Assembly: GCA_945643635.1 (NCBI GenBank)
Contig: CALZFC010000100.1
Location: 987,501 to 1,051,500, forward strand
Reading direction: 5' to 3'
From: Allodiplogaster sudhausi
Lineage: Eukaryota > Nematoda > Chromadorea > Rhabditida > Diplogasteridae
Length of the DNA: 64,000 bases
Positions 34,005 through 44,900 of the stretch are shown piece after piece. The position numbers were made by a program, and so were the translations under genes. The notes under the pieces were generated by a model that saw only the letters and a list, made by a program, of their open reading frames with translations, was not told the origin of the DNA and did not search any database. Numbering within the stretch: position 1 is the stretch's first letter; the number at the start of each line of letters is the position of its first letter.

Positions 34005-34240
34005 CATGCTTGCATGCAACGTGTCCTTCGACTACGACGGCTACCAACCAGCGGAAACCGTGCTGGATCCGTTCACAGGCTGTCTCGAGGCGAACATTTG
34101 CCCCGATAACACTGAGCTTTACTACGTAGGGAAAGAGGAAGACGAACCGAAAAAGTATGGCCACGTGGCTGCGTTGTGCGGCCGCTGGTACGGCGCTCCG
34201 TTGAAGACTGACGAGAGTGCACTCAGAGTCGGCTGCAAGA
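34005..34240 (+). pseudogene. C6 module 2 (second block), one-base deletion near Cys1
   Basis: From Cys2 on it is open (CNVSFDYDGYQ, GCLEANICPDNTELYYV, ALCGRWYGA, VGCK). Relative to 21959-22207 one base is missing between the Cys1 and Cys2 codons, so the phase-1 entry does not reach this frame unless another acceptor is used. Confidence 0.65.
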
Positions 34241-34489
34241 GTACGATGATTACTGTTCTACTTTCGCATTCCTTTGATCTTCTATTCTTTTATTTGTTAG
34301 AAAAATCTTCTTCTATTCTCCTCCTTTGATTATCTTGAAGTCAACCCATGTATTCTTTGAAGAAGGGTAAGCAACATCACAAAGGAGTAATAGACAGCCG
34401 CTGTTAATTGTAGAGTGATTTTATCTTCACCCGGTTGCATTACTCTTCGGAAGAAAACAAAAAAAAATGTTGAACATTGCCTCTTTCAG

Positions 34490-35046
34490 AGAAATGCACG
34501 CAGTGCGCGAAACTCGAGGACTACGACGACTTCACAATTCAAGGCTTTTCCTTTTCTGAAGCTGCTCAAATTTCCTTGCATAGCGGCTGCACGACCTACA
34601 AGTGCGTCGACGCGCAGATCGCGATCTATGTCAGTGTGGCAAGTAGTAGGTTCTTGCTTGGCGATATGATGGTGCAAACTAAACTGAAATACTCTTTTTT
34701 TTTCTTTTTTTAACCTATTTTGCGAGATTTGTGCAGTGTCTACAAAAATGTTCATGTACAATTTGCAGTCAACGAACAAATAGAAGTCAAAAATCAGAGA
34801 CAGCAAAACGCGGGCCTTTTTTTTGTAAGTTTGCAGCGTCATCTATCATGTATAATTCGTTCGCGCCAAAACAAAAATATTCATTGGGCTAATTTACATC
34901 ACTAAAAACAAGAGTAAGAAACCTGCCTTAGGATACGACTAAAAGCGAAGAAAAGATTGTCTCTTCTGTCTGCTGCGGTGATGATGGCGGCTGGAATGTG
35001 GACGGCGCCCCACACACCGACAACTTTGAGATTGGCTGCGTGAAGA
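34490..35046 (+). CDS. C6 module 3 (second block)
   Basis: Exons 34490-34638 (KCTQCAKLEDYDDF, GCTTYKCVDAQIAIYVSV, GC donor GTG|GCAAGT) and 34932-35046 (SSVCCGDDGGWNVDGA, EIGCVK). All cysteines present, unlike its first-block partner. Confidence 0.8.
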
Positions 35047-35250
35047 GTCAGTCGATAACTGAATACCATAAGTGGAGCAGAGAAATGAAGGCCCATCGCA
35101 AGGGCGAGCCCGTTGTATCGATCAAATAGTTGGAGGGGAATTTTATCGGAGGAAGGCAGCCATTATGCTGAAACATAAACTATGAAAATATAGGTTATTC
35201 ATGTTAAAAAAACGAGTTTATATTAACCAGTTTTTCACGTGCGAGTAGTG

Positions 35251-35865
35251 TACACACAGAAAACGATATGACAAGGGATGTCACAATAATGTACCGATTT
35301 CGCCCCGGTACAATTGTGTTCCACCAGATGTCACAATTTGCGGTGGAACATAAAATGTGACATCTGAGCACCATTCGCCCCGCCCCTTTCTCCCTCCCTC
35401 TTCATTCATGCCTTGTATTATTGGATCATTTCATATAAGATTATGGAATAAACTTAAAACCCAAAAAAACTTTTTCAGCATTCTGACCTCATGAGCATGG
35501 TGTTAGGGTGCCTGACATCAGTGTCAGTATCTGAAGCATAGAGCGTGACGCCTTTCTTGTTTGCAATTTCTGCGAATTACCCCACACATACAGGCACAAC
35601 ATAGATTAGGCGGCCTTTTTCGACTGTACATTTATATTGTGCTTTGCGACCACAGCGGGGCGAGAGATGGAGGAGCGAGCACGTCCCGCAGTGGAACAAT
35701 GTCACATTTTTGGCTCTCGCAGCGGCTTGCCAACAAAATGTGACATCCTTGCCACCAAAATGTGACATCCGATGTCATAATTTTTGATATGAGCTCCCGT
35801 GTCACAATTTTGGTTACAATTCTGGATGGAACAATAATTGTGAGTCACATTTTTTTCTGTGTGTA
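35251..35865. mobile_element. 615-base non-autonomous element with perfect 13-base TIRs
   Basis: Bounded by TACACACAGAAAA at 35251 and TTTTCTGTGTGTA ending at 35865, exact inverted repeats. Inside are about seven copies of TGTCACAA/TTGTGACA-type motifs, concentrated near both ends, around a central GC-rich part. No coding sequence. Inserted between modules 3 and 4 of the second block, absent from the first. Confidence 0.85.
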
Positions 35866-36017
35866 AGAAACCAAATTAAAGATTTTGAAGAAATGCATTT
35901 TTTTATTAAATAGCAGCACAATATGATTCTAAAACCAAGGAACAAGAAAGACACGGGAATACATTTTTTATGCCTACTAGTTACAAGGATCTTTCATAAT
36001 GAATGCTGCATTCTCAG

Positions 36018-36242
36018 GCTGTCGCGGATGTTCAACAACGCCTCCCGATCCCCTAACCTTTTCCCGCGCTCACTTACTTACTGATAACAAGGGTTGCTTG
36101 GAAGCATTGCCGTGCCCGGGCGGCAACTACGTCGTGGCGGACGATGGCTCAACTGTGCCCGCGAATGATTACTCGTTTATCTGTCAGACCAACGGGAAAT
36201 GGCAGCATGACCAACATGGAAATTATGACAAGATTGGATGCG
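36018..36242 (+). CDS. C6 module 4 (second block)
   Basis: Single exon: CRGCSTTPPDP, GCLEALPCPGGNYVV, SFICQTNGKWQHD and KIGCG. Complete. Confidence 0.87.
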
Positions 36243-36331
36243 GTGCGTTTCTTTAGATTATATAATGACAGACGAAGAAATATATATATCTATTGTTCAT
36301 CTTGCGGTATTTAACAAAGGAACTCTTTTAG

Positions 36332-36809
36332 AGACAGGCTTGTGTTCCACATGCACTGTGCAGTTTTCGAACAACTTTGATATCAAGTCTTACAAATACA
36401 TTTCTCCTGCTGCACGCGCACAGGAGCCTTGCGAATCATTCACTTGTAACAACGGTTTACAGACGGGCATAGTCAGTCCATTGATCTTTCTGTCTACTGC
36501 TGTTTCCATTGGATATTATTCTCCACAAAACAACACGTATGGAATGCGAAATCATATCGTGTGTCTATTTCTTGCTAAACGTCTTGTTATAAAATTCTAA
36601 CCATAAGTAGTCTGCGATGAAAATAAATGATTATTAAAATTTCTGTATAGTTTGTGCTCCTGTTGGACAATTCTTTGTAATGTAATTTTTTGGCATTTCT
36701 ATTTAGAAGTACGAAAACGGGACAACCGAAATTATTATTTCCCTTCGATGCAACGAAGGAGGCAAATGGGATGTGAACGGGGACGAACGTGACGTCGGTT
36801 GATTCCAAG
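36332..36809 (+). pseudogene. C6 module 5 (second block), stop codon in place of Cys6
   Basis: Exons 36332-36471 (LCSTCTVQFSNNFDIK, PCESFTCNNGLQTGI) and 36707-36809 (ENGTTEIIISLRCNEGGKW). At 36800-36802 the codon is TGA where the first-block copy has TGC for Cys6 (SCFQ). The rest of the exon and its donor are intact, so the change is a lone substitution. Confidence 0.75.
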
Positions 36810-36998
36810 GTGAATTACGATGTTTGCCGAGAGCAGAGATATACGTAAATTAAAAACAATATTTTTTAGCCAATTGATACTTACAGCTAGGTGAATTCTT
36901 ATGAAGAGAACGATAGTATTTCTTCGTCGTTGTTGCCTTCTAAGTATTCTCTGAACTAAGTCCGAGGAGATTTACAATTTTTCACTCACTGCATACAG

Positions 36999-37226
36999 GA
37001 TGTGCCAGCTGCTCGCAACAGACTTTTGCGGACTACATCTTTCCGACTCTGAAGGACAGCGCGGCATGCCTTAAAGTGGGACTGTGCGATGATGGCAAAA
37101 TGTACTCTTACGATACTCGCGGACAAAAGTACGAAGAGATCATAGGTGGTATAACTGGCGCGGGGTGCGGTGAGGACGGCATGTGGCTGTTCAGCAGCGG
37201 CATTCGAAAGTTCATTGGATGCCCAG
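36999..37226 (+). CDS. C6 module 6 (second block)
   Basis: Single exon: CASCSQQTFADYIFPTL, ACLKVGLCDDGKMY, AGCGEDGMWLFSS and IGCPG. Complete, phase 1 both sides. Confidence 0.87.
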
Positions 37227-37378
37227 GTAGTATGTAACTGATAAAGAAAAGAAGAAAAATTGCATTTGTATTTATTACTGTTTTTTTTAAAGAAAACTAA
37301 CTCTGTTAGGTTGTTTCAACATTATTAAAAACGTTAATAATTAACATGATTAATAATGCTCATATTCTTTTGTCTCAG

Positions 37379-37695
37379 CTCCGTCTGGCTGCATCACCGG
37401 CTGCGACGAGAGCAAAGGCTATATTCCTCTGTCTACGCCACCAAATGGCTTTGCGCTACTAACAAATCAACCAAAATCGGGTGTTGTGGGTACTTGCCAG
37501 GAACTCACATGCTCGCCGGGCCACCTTGCGACGACTCAAGTGGGCTCATTTCAATGTTATTAGAAGACTGTTTTAAGGCCAATATACATCCAAGTTTATA
37601 GGCGGATACTTCGCCACCTCACGTGTATTGTTTGACGGGAAACATCTGGACAAAAGATGGAAAAAGCGCAATACAGGAAGCAGGATGCGTTGGCG
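37379..37695 (+). CDS. C6 module 7 (second block)
   Basis: Exons 37379-37539 (GCITGCDESKGYIPL, TCQELTCSPGHLATTQ) and 37602-37695 (HVYCLTGNIWTKDG, AGCVG), with a 62-base phase-0 intron. Complete. Confidence 0.87.
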
Positions 37696-37957
37696 GTTCA
37701 GTTTCTTCGTTCTTAATTTTTAATCGTGCCAACTTGGTCGCCTTTTTAAAGAAACAATAAAAAAGCCGAGCACAGCCTTAAAACGTTTAGCTGCAGGGTT
37801 TTGTTTAAAGCAGAAAGAAATCCAATTTCACAACGCCATTTTAGACAGAGAAATTAATCAAATTCCACGAATTGTAAGTGAATCTAATGCTAGGCCAATA
37901 TAAAGTATTGGTGTGACGGGGAATAAACAAATTTCATTTTGAAAGAAAACTTTGCAG

Positions 37958-38176
37958 CCTGCACTGGATGTCGGTCCAACCCGATCACTGGATATAAGAA
38001 GGCAGATGAGACAAGCGACTCAAACGGCTGCTTTATGGCGTCTTGTAGTCGAGGAGGCACCTTATTCTACAGCGACACTCAAGGCAATCCTCAAGACAGC
38101 ACCGTGAGCAGTGTAATTTGCAATGGCGAAGGAAAGTGGGACGTCGTGGGAGGACAATCGAATGTCTACTGCAAAG
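37958..38176 (+). CDS. C6 module 8 (second block)
   Basis: Single exon: ACTGCRSNPITGYKKAD, GCFMASCSRGGTLFYSD, VICNGEGKWDVVGG and NVYCK. Complete. Confidence 0.9.
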
Positions 38177-38368
38177 GTATTCCTTTTTTTGCTCGCATGC
38201 ATGTAGAACATTCTTTTCTTTTCTTCCGTATTCTTTTCCTTTTTATATGTTTTTTTATCATTCCAAGTCAACATTTAATAGTTGACTGATGATTGGACTT
38301 TAATTTTACTTTTTTTTAAGTAGAAAATAACTTTATAAATGGAAATATTAAAAAGCCATTCTGTTCAG

Positions 38369-38845
38369 AAATGTGCGCGAGCTGTACTCCGATCCTGGAT
38401 ATCCCACAGAACGAATTCGTTCTCAACGGCTTCATCTGGAAGGCAAAAGTCGCACCCGGCACGGATGACAGCAGTGGCTGCTCCAAGATCGAGTGCAATA
38501 AGGATTATACAATGATTGCAGTACGTTATCGCCACGAAATTATACGTGTTTTTATTGCTTTTCTCTTTCTGAATGAAATATGGAATATTTCCTAGAAGAA
38601 GAAAATAAATAAATAAAAACTTTTCTTCAATGCATCTCCTTTATTAGGAAATAATATGTGCTTTTATTTATTTTCTCTTTCTGTAGGAAATATGGAATGA
38701 TTCATAGAAGAGGAAGAAAACAAAACGCATTTTTTTTAGGGAGGACCTCCTTACCGAAACACTCAGCAATCGTCTGCTACTTGTCTCGAGACTAGTCAAT
38801 GGGGGAGTTTCCTAACTGGTGAAACTAAGGCGGCTTGCGCCATTG
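38369..38845 (+). CDS. C6 module 9 (second block)
   Basis: Exons 38369-38520 (MCASCTPILDI, GCSKIECNKDYTMIA) and 38740-38845 (GGPPYRNTQQSSATC, SQWGSFL, AACAI). The intron contains an imperfect local duplication of about 80 bases (TGAATGAAATATGGAAT / TAGGAAATATGGAATG). Confidence 0.87.
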
Positions 38846-39163
38846 GTAAGTGACATATTATAATTTTATGTCGTTATTAGAGAATGCGAGCGACAAAGTT
38901 ATTATGATTAATTTTCTTTTCTCGTACCGTAGTTTCCTGTGAGATTCCTTTCAGATAGGTAATGAAAATAGACTGTTCTTAAATCTTCGCGCTTTCAGCC
39001 TACATGATAAAATTTTGTTGGGGTGGAAAAAAGAGAAGTATAATATTGTTGAGTTTATAGACGTGCATTATAGTGAGTTGTGGTATTCATGGACGCAGTT
39101 CTCTAGTAAATACAAGATATTTACATGTCCGTGACGAGTAAAACATTTGTTTTTCCTTTGCAG

Positions 39164-39379
39164 GATGCACGCAATGCACAATCGGCTCGCCAAGCGCTAA
39201 CGGCTACAGCGCGCCAGAGGTTGTTGTTGGGTACGGCGGCTGCACAACGCCACTCTGCCTGACGGGGAAGTACTACTACAAAAGTGGCAACAAGTATGAG
39301 CATACAAATAGTGTGCCCAAATGCGAAGGGAGCAGCTGGCTCGTGGACGGCACGCCGACAACCTCGATTGCATGCAAAG
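39164..39379 (+). CDS. C6 module 10 (second block)
   Basis: Single exon: CTQCTIGSPSANGYS, GGCTTPLCLTGKYYY, VPKCEGSSWLVDG and IACK. It is uninterrupted at the site where the first-block copy breaks off with a donor. Confidence 0.87.
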
Positions 39380-39631
39380 GTTGAATCTAGAAATGTTTAC
39401 TTGAACATTTTAAGTGAGACATGTGGCAGCAATATATGTAGCTTAATAAGAAAGATATCCACTTAACACCAGCCACCGAGTTCAAACGGGTGGATAGAAG
39501 AGGCTCTTCGATTAATTTTTGATCGGTGTTTGAGACAAAAAAAGTGAGAGAGTTCAGGTTCTCGAGAAATTCATTGTATTTCTCGTTTTTTTGCATTAAC
39601 AGATTAACGTACTGATGCTGTATTTTTTAAG

Positions 39632-40236
39632 CCTACTGTAAACCTCTGGGGGATGCTAACTGCCCGGCCTCTGACCGCCACATTTGCGCCCAGCTGCTCG
39701 TGTTGTCTAACAGTGACAGCCAAAACGACAAGTATGAATGCAAACACGACGGAGACCTATATGTCGTAAGTGAATTCCTTATACATGAGATTTTGGCCGA
39801 TAAAAACACTCCTCAAATGAATGCATGTAACCACATTCATATGAAATAGAATAGCCTGGAATCCACGTTATAAAAGGAGCGATGATAGCGAGTGTAAATC
39901 TGAATATTTGCTCAAACTCCCAGGTTTTTAGCATGAATATTCTCTGCTCATTCACTTCATCTATCGCCTTCTGACAGATTTACCCTAAGCCTATTCATGA
40001 AAGTGTGAAATTCGGGCAAGGAACAGAAAAAAAGTATTTACGACAGTTTATTTTTTGTCGCCTGTCTGCAGCGGGCGAGCCAGAACTTCATTGAATTCAG
40101 CTAACGAGTGCATTCGTTCTTTCAGGCAGATGACAAGAATCCCAGAAATCCTTTATTCAATGCAAGCCCAGTCAGAAAGACTGGCATATTAAGGGAGACG
40201 GCTTCAACTTGAATCCACGAGCAACTTGCAGATATG
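39632..40236 (+). pseudogene. C6 module 11 (second block), second exon frameshifted
   Basis: Exon 39632-39765 is open (YCKPLGDANCP, HICAQLLVLSNSD, YECKHDGDLYV). Exon 40126-40236 starts DDKNPRNPLF in the expected frame, but the homologous IQCKPSQKDWHIKG and ATCRY lie in another frame. An indel of one or two bases near 40145 breaks it. Confidence 0.65.
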
Positions 40237-41536
40237 GTTCGTCATTTGACACTTGTTGCTTTTTTGCACTATACGGATGTACATATGTACATATGTTGGC
40301 TGCCTATGACACGTTAAAGAATGAAAAATCGCTCATCTCAGATTTCTGGGTATATAAAAAAGCAGGAACCATTATAAATTCGGCAAATATGTTATTTCTA
40401 TCAAACACTACTAATTTACATTGTTTTTTTTATCTATGTAGCGCAGTCCAGGAAACTATAGGTTAATCTACTGAACTTGTAAAAAAAAAACCCCTCCCTT
40501 TTATTTTGACCCGAATTATTCGATGTTCACACATGCAAAAATATCACTCTGCAATCGTGAAATCGCAATAGAACTGTAGCAAAATCCGTTTTAGAATGAC
40601 AGATATAGAGAGGAATCTTGTGACTGAATAATTATTCACCCAGCATTTTGTCCCCAGTAGTTTGAGGAGCATCAGATGTTTTACTAATCAACTGATATAT
40701 TCTGTGGATTTTCACCAATTTATAGACGCTGTCCGTATCCCGACCAAAATAAAATTTACTGGTGTTGGGACGTTGATGCGCTGTTTTTTTTAAATTCGAT
40801 TTCACGCCATATGAAAGAAGACCCGGTGTGCACAACGATCTGTTTTACCACAGTTGTTACATTGGTAAGCAGCAATTAGATGGGAGGAGAGGAGAGGTGC
40901 TCATGTCAAAATGAACTGTTTCCATGAATGCGAAATTCAGATTAGATAGCCTGCTTCTTAATAGATCTTGGGAAAATGCTGTGTTTTGCACTAGTTGTTC
41001 ATGATCTCCTCTAGGGTCCAGATAGCACATCAGTCGCAGGGCGTCTTTTACCACTATTGACTGTTACAATAGTGACTTAAATAACTCCATGACACACTTG
41101 CAGTGTGCTGATAAGTGGACATTTCCTTCTCATCGCTTTACTAGAATAAAAGTGAAAAAAGCGTGAGCCATATTGAATGCCAAGGCGAAATGAATGCGTA
41201 GAGCGAGAAGGAGCGGGCAACATCGCTTGCTAAGAAAAAACTCATTACGGCAGTTGTAACTCGCGCTAAGCTAAATTTAATGGTTCTTGGCCAGTGGATA
41301 TGCCACTGTTGTTACTTTTAGGCAAGTCCTTCATTATAAAAACTGTTTAAAACTGTTTATTCGCTTATCGGGTCAATGTGCTGATGGACTGAACAGTTGT
41401 CTATCATATGGAAGTGGACGAGATCTCTTCGAAATTTGTGATGACATATGCATGAAAAAGTTTATTGATTAGAAGATGACTGATGAGTTCAAAATCAACA
41501 GTGAAAGAGAAAATGCATTGCTACTCGATCTTTCTG

Positions 41537-41573
<37 letters not shown>

Positions 41574-41750
41574 ACTGCACGCTTTTTTTACTGGCCTGTT
41601 CAAAGGCAGCCTCTCCATCTCTTCTTTAATTCACTCTTTAGTAGCAATTCCAGCGGAAGATGGATTTATGCATACATTTATTAGCGCTTTTGCATGCATA
41701 TGTGTACATATGTATGTGCTACAAACTGTACAAGTAAGGAATACAATTTT
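40237..41750 (+). other. 3' flank of the array; possible Cys-rich last exon
   Basis: No further C6 pattern. One candidate exon after TTTTAG at 41322 runs to a TAG at 41470-41472 and ends GQCADGLNSCLSYGSGRD followed by FEICDDICMKKFID, with four cysteines; it could be the terminal exon of the array, but nothing ties it in. A (TC)n tract is at 41540-41572. Confidence 0.3.
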
Positions 41751-41947
41751 TTAAAGCATGTCATAATTCTCGAGATTCTGGAGGAGTGGCGCGAGCGGGC
41801 CGGACGGGGCGCAGCCGTCAGGCGACCGCGACGCCTCGCGCTCACGCGCTGCGCGTTCCGCCGCCTGCCTCTCTACTACCGCCTGGATCACGCCGTCCAA
41901 GTCGCGGAGCACACGACGCACTTCGACGGGGGAGGCCTGAGGTGACA

Positions 41948-41988
<41 letters not shown>

Positions 41989-44900
41989 AGAGATGGGGAG
42001 TTGATGAGATGGCGAGGAGAGAGTGTGTGGATCTGTTACTGAGTTACTGAGAGATGGATGGAGGGAGAGATAGAAATTGAGGCAGGGCGAGCGAGAGAGG
42101 CAGAGAAAGTGCATATATGAAACTGGATGAGATTCGTAGAGAGAGAGAGAGAGAGAGAGGGAAAATAATACAGTAATACATCCTTGCGCTCAAATGAACA
42201 TCAAAGAGGTAAGTTGAAATGGATTCGAGTGGGAGTGACAGCAAGTGACAGAAGACCATTAATGTAATTCAATTTTAATTAGTAAATTTATGTAATTTTA
42301 CATCGTTATTTGGGTGAATTATTAAATTAATTAATTAATTAAATGATAAAATCAAGTTCTGCGCACATGGAACTCCTTGGCGACAATCTCGAGCAGCTTG
42401 CTCACGCGCATCGAACGAGCGCCCATCCACACCTGCATTATTTTTTTTATTTTTTATTTTTTGTATTTTCAATTTATTTATTTATTTTTAATTTAAAAAC
42501 TGTCTCGATAGCCCCCTCCCCAAATAGAATAGCCAACCGGAACATCCTTTGCGCCTCGGAAGCGACGGCCGAGGTAGTGAAGCTGGAGAGACAATTATTA
42601 TATTTTTTAAATTAAATATTAGCAATATTTTATAAAATAAAATATAATAAAACTTATGAAAAAAATTTAAAAAAAAATTTAAATTTGCCTTTTTAAGCCA
42701 CGCCCCTAGATGAGCGAAGAGCGATGAGAGGAGCGCGACGCCGATTGTGAGATAGGCAACGACGGCGACGAAATGGCTCCAGCCGGCGCGCTGCTCGGGC
42801 ACAATGTCGCCGAAGCCGACGGTTGAGAAGGAGATGAAGCTATAAAATTATTTTTAAAAAAAATCCATGTTTGAATTCGCGCCATTTTTGCCTGAGACAA
42901 GGCATGTGATTTATGTTAGAGTCAGGAATATTCATATATAATAGGATTGAGTTTCGTGTTAATATAAAGGAGCATCAAACTGGAATATGAATATTGCCTT
43001 AATTTTGAGTTACACAGAGAGAGAGAGAGAGTGGAGAAGTTTGCGCTATTCGAGACGTGGCGATAAAATTTTTTACGAACATCCAAATATGATACCGTTA
43101 TGAGAAACTTGAAGTTTGAAGGACATCATAATTAAAATCTAGATTTTTCTAATAAAATCCCTATCGCTAAAATCCATGTCACAATCTAAATTTATAAGCC
43201 TAATTCTTCTATTCCTAGACGAATCTCTAATCCAAATCACCACACAGACATGTCGCACAAGTTTCGGCGGCCCTGACTACTTCGATGCGCATGCGGCTAA
43301 TAGGCTTACGATTTCTTTTGCTCTCTCTCTATCTCTCTCTCTCTCTCTCTCTGCCTTCCTCGTTCTTTCTCTCCTTTGCGCTCTCTCACTCTCCATCTCT
43401 CTCTCTCGTACTACCTCTCTCGCTCCCTCCTTATTTCTCTCCCTCTCTCTCTATCTTTCTCCCTTCACAAAATGAATTAGGCACACATTTCTATAATGTT
43501 TCAACATTATGTATTATTTTCATCTTAAAAAATAAACAATAATTATTTCTGATCTAAGGATAGGTGGGTTGTCATGCCTGAAGTAGACGTTGTCGACGAC
43601 GGATGGCTGTCCTGTGTGTCGGAGGAGGAAGCCGGCGGCGAGGACGAGCACCGAGAACGCGACGATGGCCACGACGGGCGGCAGACCCACCGTGTCCGAG
43701 CGGAGCGCGCCGAGGCACTGCTGAGCGGGGGGCAGAGGGAGGAATGGGGAAGATGGAAAAGCTGCCGTGCGTGTTGGAAATGAGAGTAAATGAGTAAGAA
43801 TGTGCTAGAGAGATTAAGATAGAGAGCGAGGGAGAGTGGGAAAAAGGGTGAACAAGAGGAGAGAACGGCAGAGAGCGAGAGCGATAGAGCGAAAGAGAAA
43901 GAGAGAGAGAGAGAGAGAGAGGAGAGAGAAGGAGACAATGAGGAAAGCGAACCCTTCCAGTGACCGCCGAGACCCCTCTCCAGTACGCCTTGCTGAGATG
44001 CTTGCCGACGACGCCGACTACGAGCAGGAAGAAGGGAATGCCGAAGAGAGCAAAGATCACGACGAAGAGCTTGGCCGGCTCGCTCCGAGGAGTCACGTTG
44101 CCGTAGCCTTCAAGGAGACGAAAATTATTATTATTATTATTTGAATTCCTGCCATTGCGCCTGAATAACGAATCCTTAAAGAAAAAAAACTAGCGAACAA
44201 TCTATTTACTCTCTCCTGAAATCATAAGGTTCTCTTTCGCCTTTTTGTCAGGAATCAGGCGCGAATTGAGTTTTTTTTTTTCCTATCGCGCATCAAAGCA
44301 AGCGAATCTTTTCAGTTTAACGTAACTATGAAATTCAAGTACTTTTTCGTGCTACTTTTCTGTGTCTAATTTGTACTGTAAGTGCTGCTGATTTGACGTC
44401 ACCCGTCTTATCAATAATGTATGGCCGATATGCCTTGCGCATGCAATTCATCATCTTACTCGAGAGAACTCGTTTCCGTTTTGTCTGCCATCTCAAAAAA
44501 AGCGGCCTGCTGAAAGAAATGAGAAATGATGGCGGTAGCGAGCGGGTTGCCAAGGGAATAATAAATGGCCTGAACCGGACTGCGCGGTTCTTCGTGCAAG
44601 TGGGTGCAGAAAAAACATGCCCATGATAAATATGGACGTTCCTCGATTTCTTTTTCATCTGTCTGATGAGTCAAGCCTACTTTTTCGTCTGGCAGACTGC
44701 GCAAATTATAGTGCAAAAAAACGTTTCAAATTGAACCCATGTTTTCGAAAAGGAGGAGTTCCAGAATTGTGTCAACAATAAATTGTATCCTACCGAACGA
44801 CTCGTGTGTTACTACAGCTCACTCAGACGACGTATGGCAACTATCAATTAACATAATTGACCTATCGTCGAGATGGTGGTGATCTCGAAGAGGAGTAGAT

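Larger units (their letters stand above)
18205..40236 (+). other. Array of about 28 six-cysteine (C6-like) modules, one or more genes
   Basis: Each module has the pattern C-x2/3-C ... C-x3/6-C ... C-x5/6-W ... C over 60-85 residues, matching my memory of the nematode C6 domain, an extracellular domain of unknown function. Modules are read from one exon, or from two split by a phase-0 intron between Cys4 and Cys5. Introns between modules are phase 1 throughout, so modules can be duplicated or lost without shifting frame. Two blocks of 11 modules are colinear duplicates. No signal peptide, anchor or final stop exon was established, so it may be one giant secreted protein or several genes, some decayed. 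Confidence 0.75.

Noticed and set aside
36800..36802. UGA read as selenocysteine or cysteine
   Set aside because: It replaces a structural Cys, but no selenocysteine insertion hairpin was seen and the K2P, SPT and other C6 exons use UGA as a normal stop or avoid it. Neutral decay explains it better.
43543..44096. Long minus-strand ORFs rich in Ser, Leu and Pro
   Set aside because: They run through a (GA)n/(TC)n tract between two real K2P exons; only the parts matching 44107-43953 and 43720-43578 are coding.
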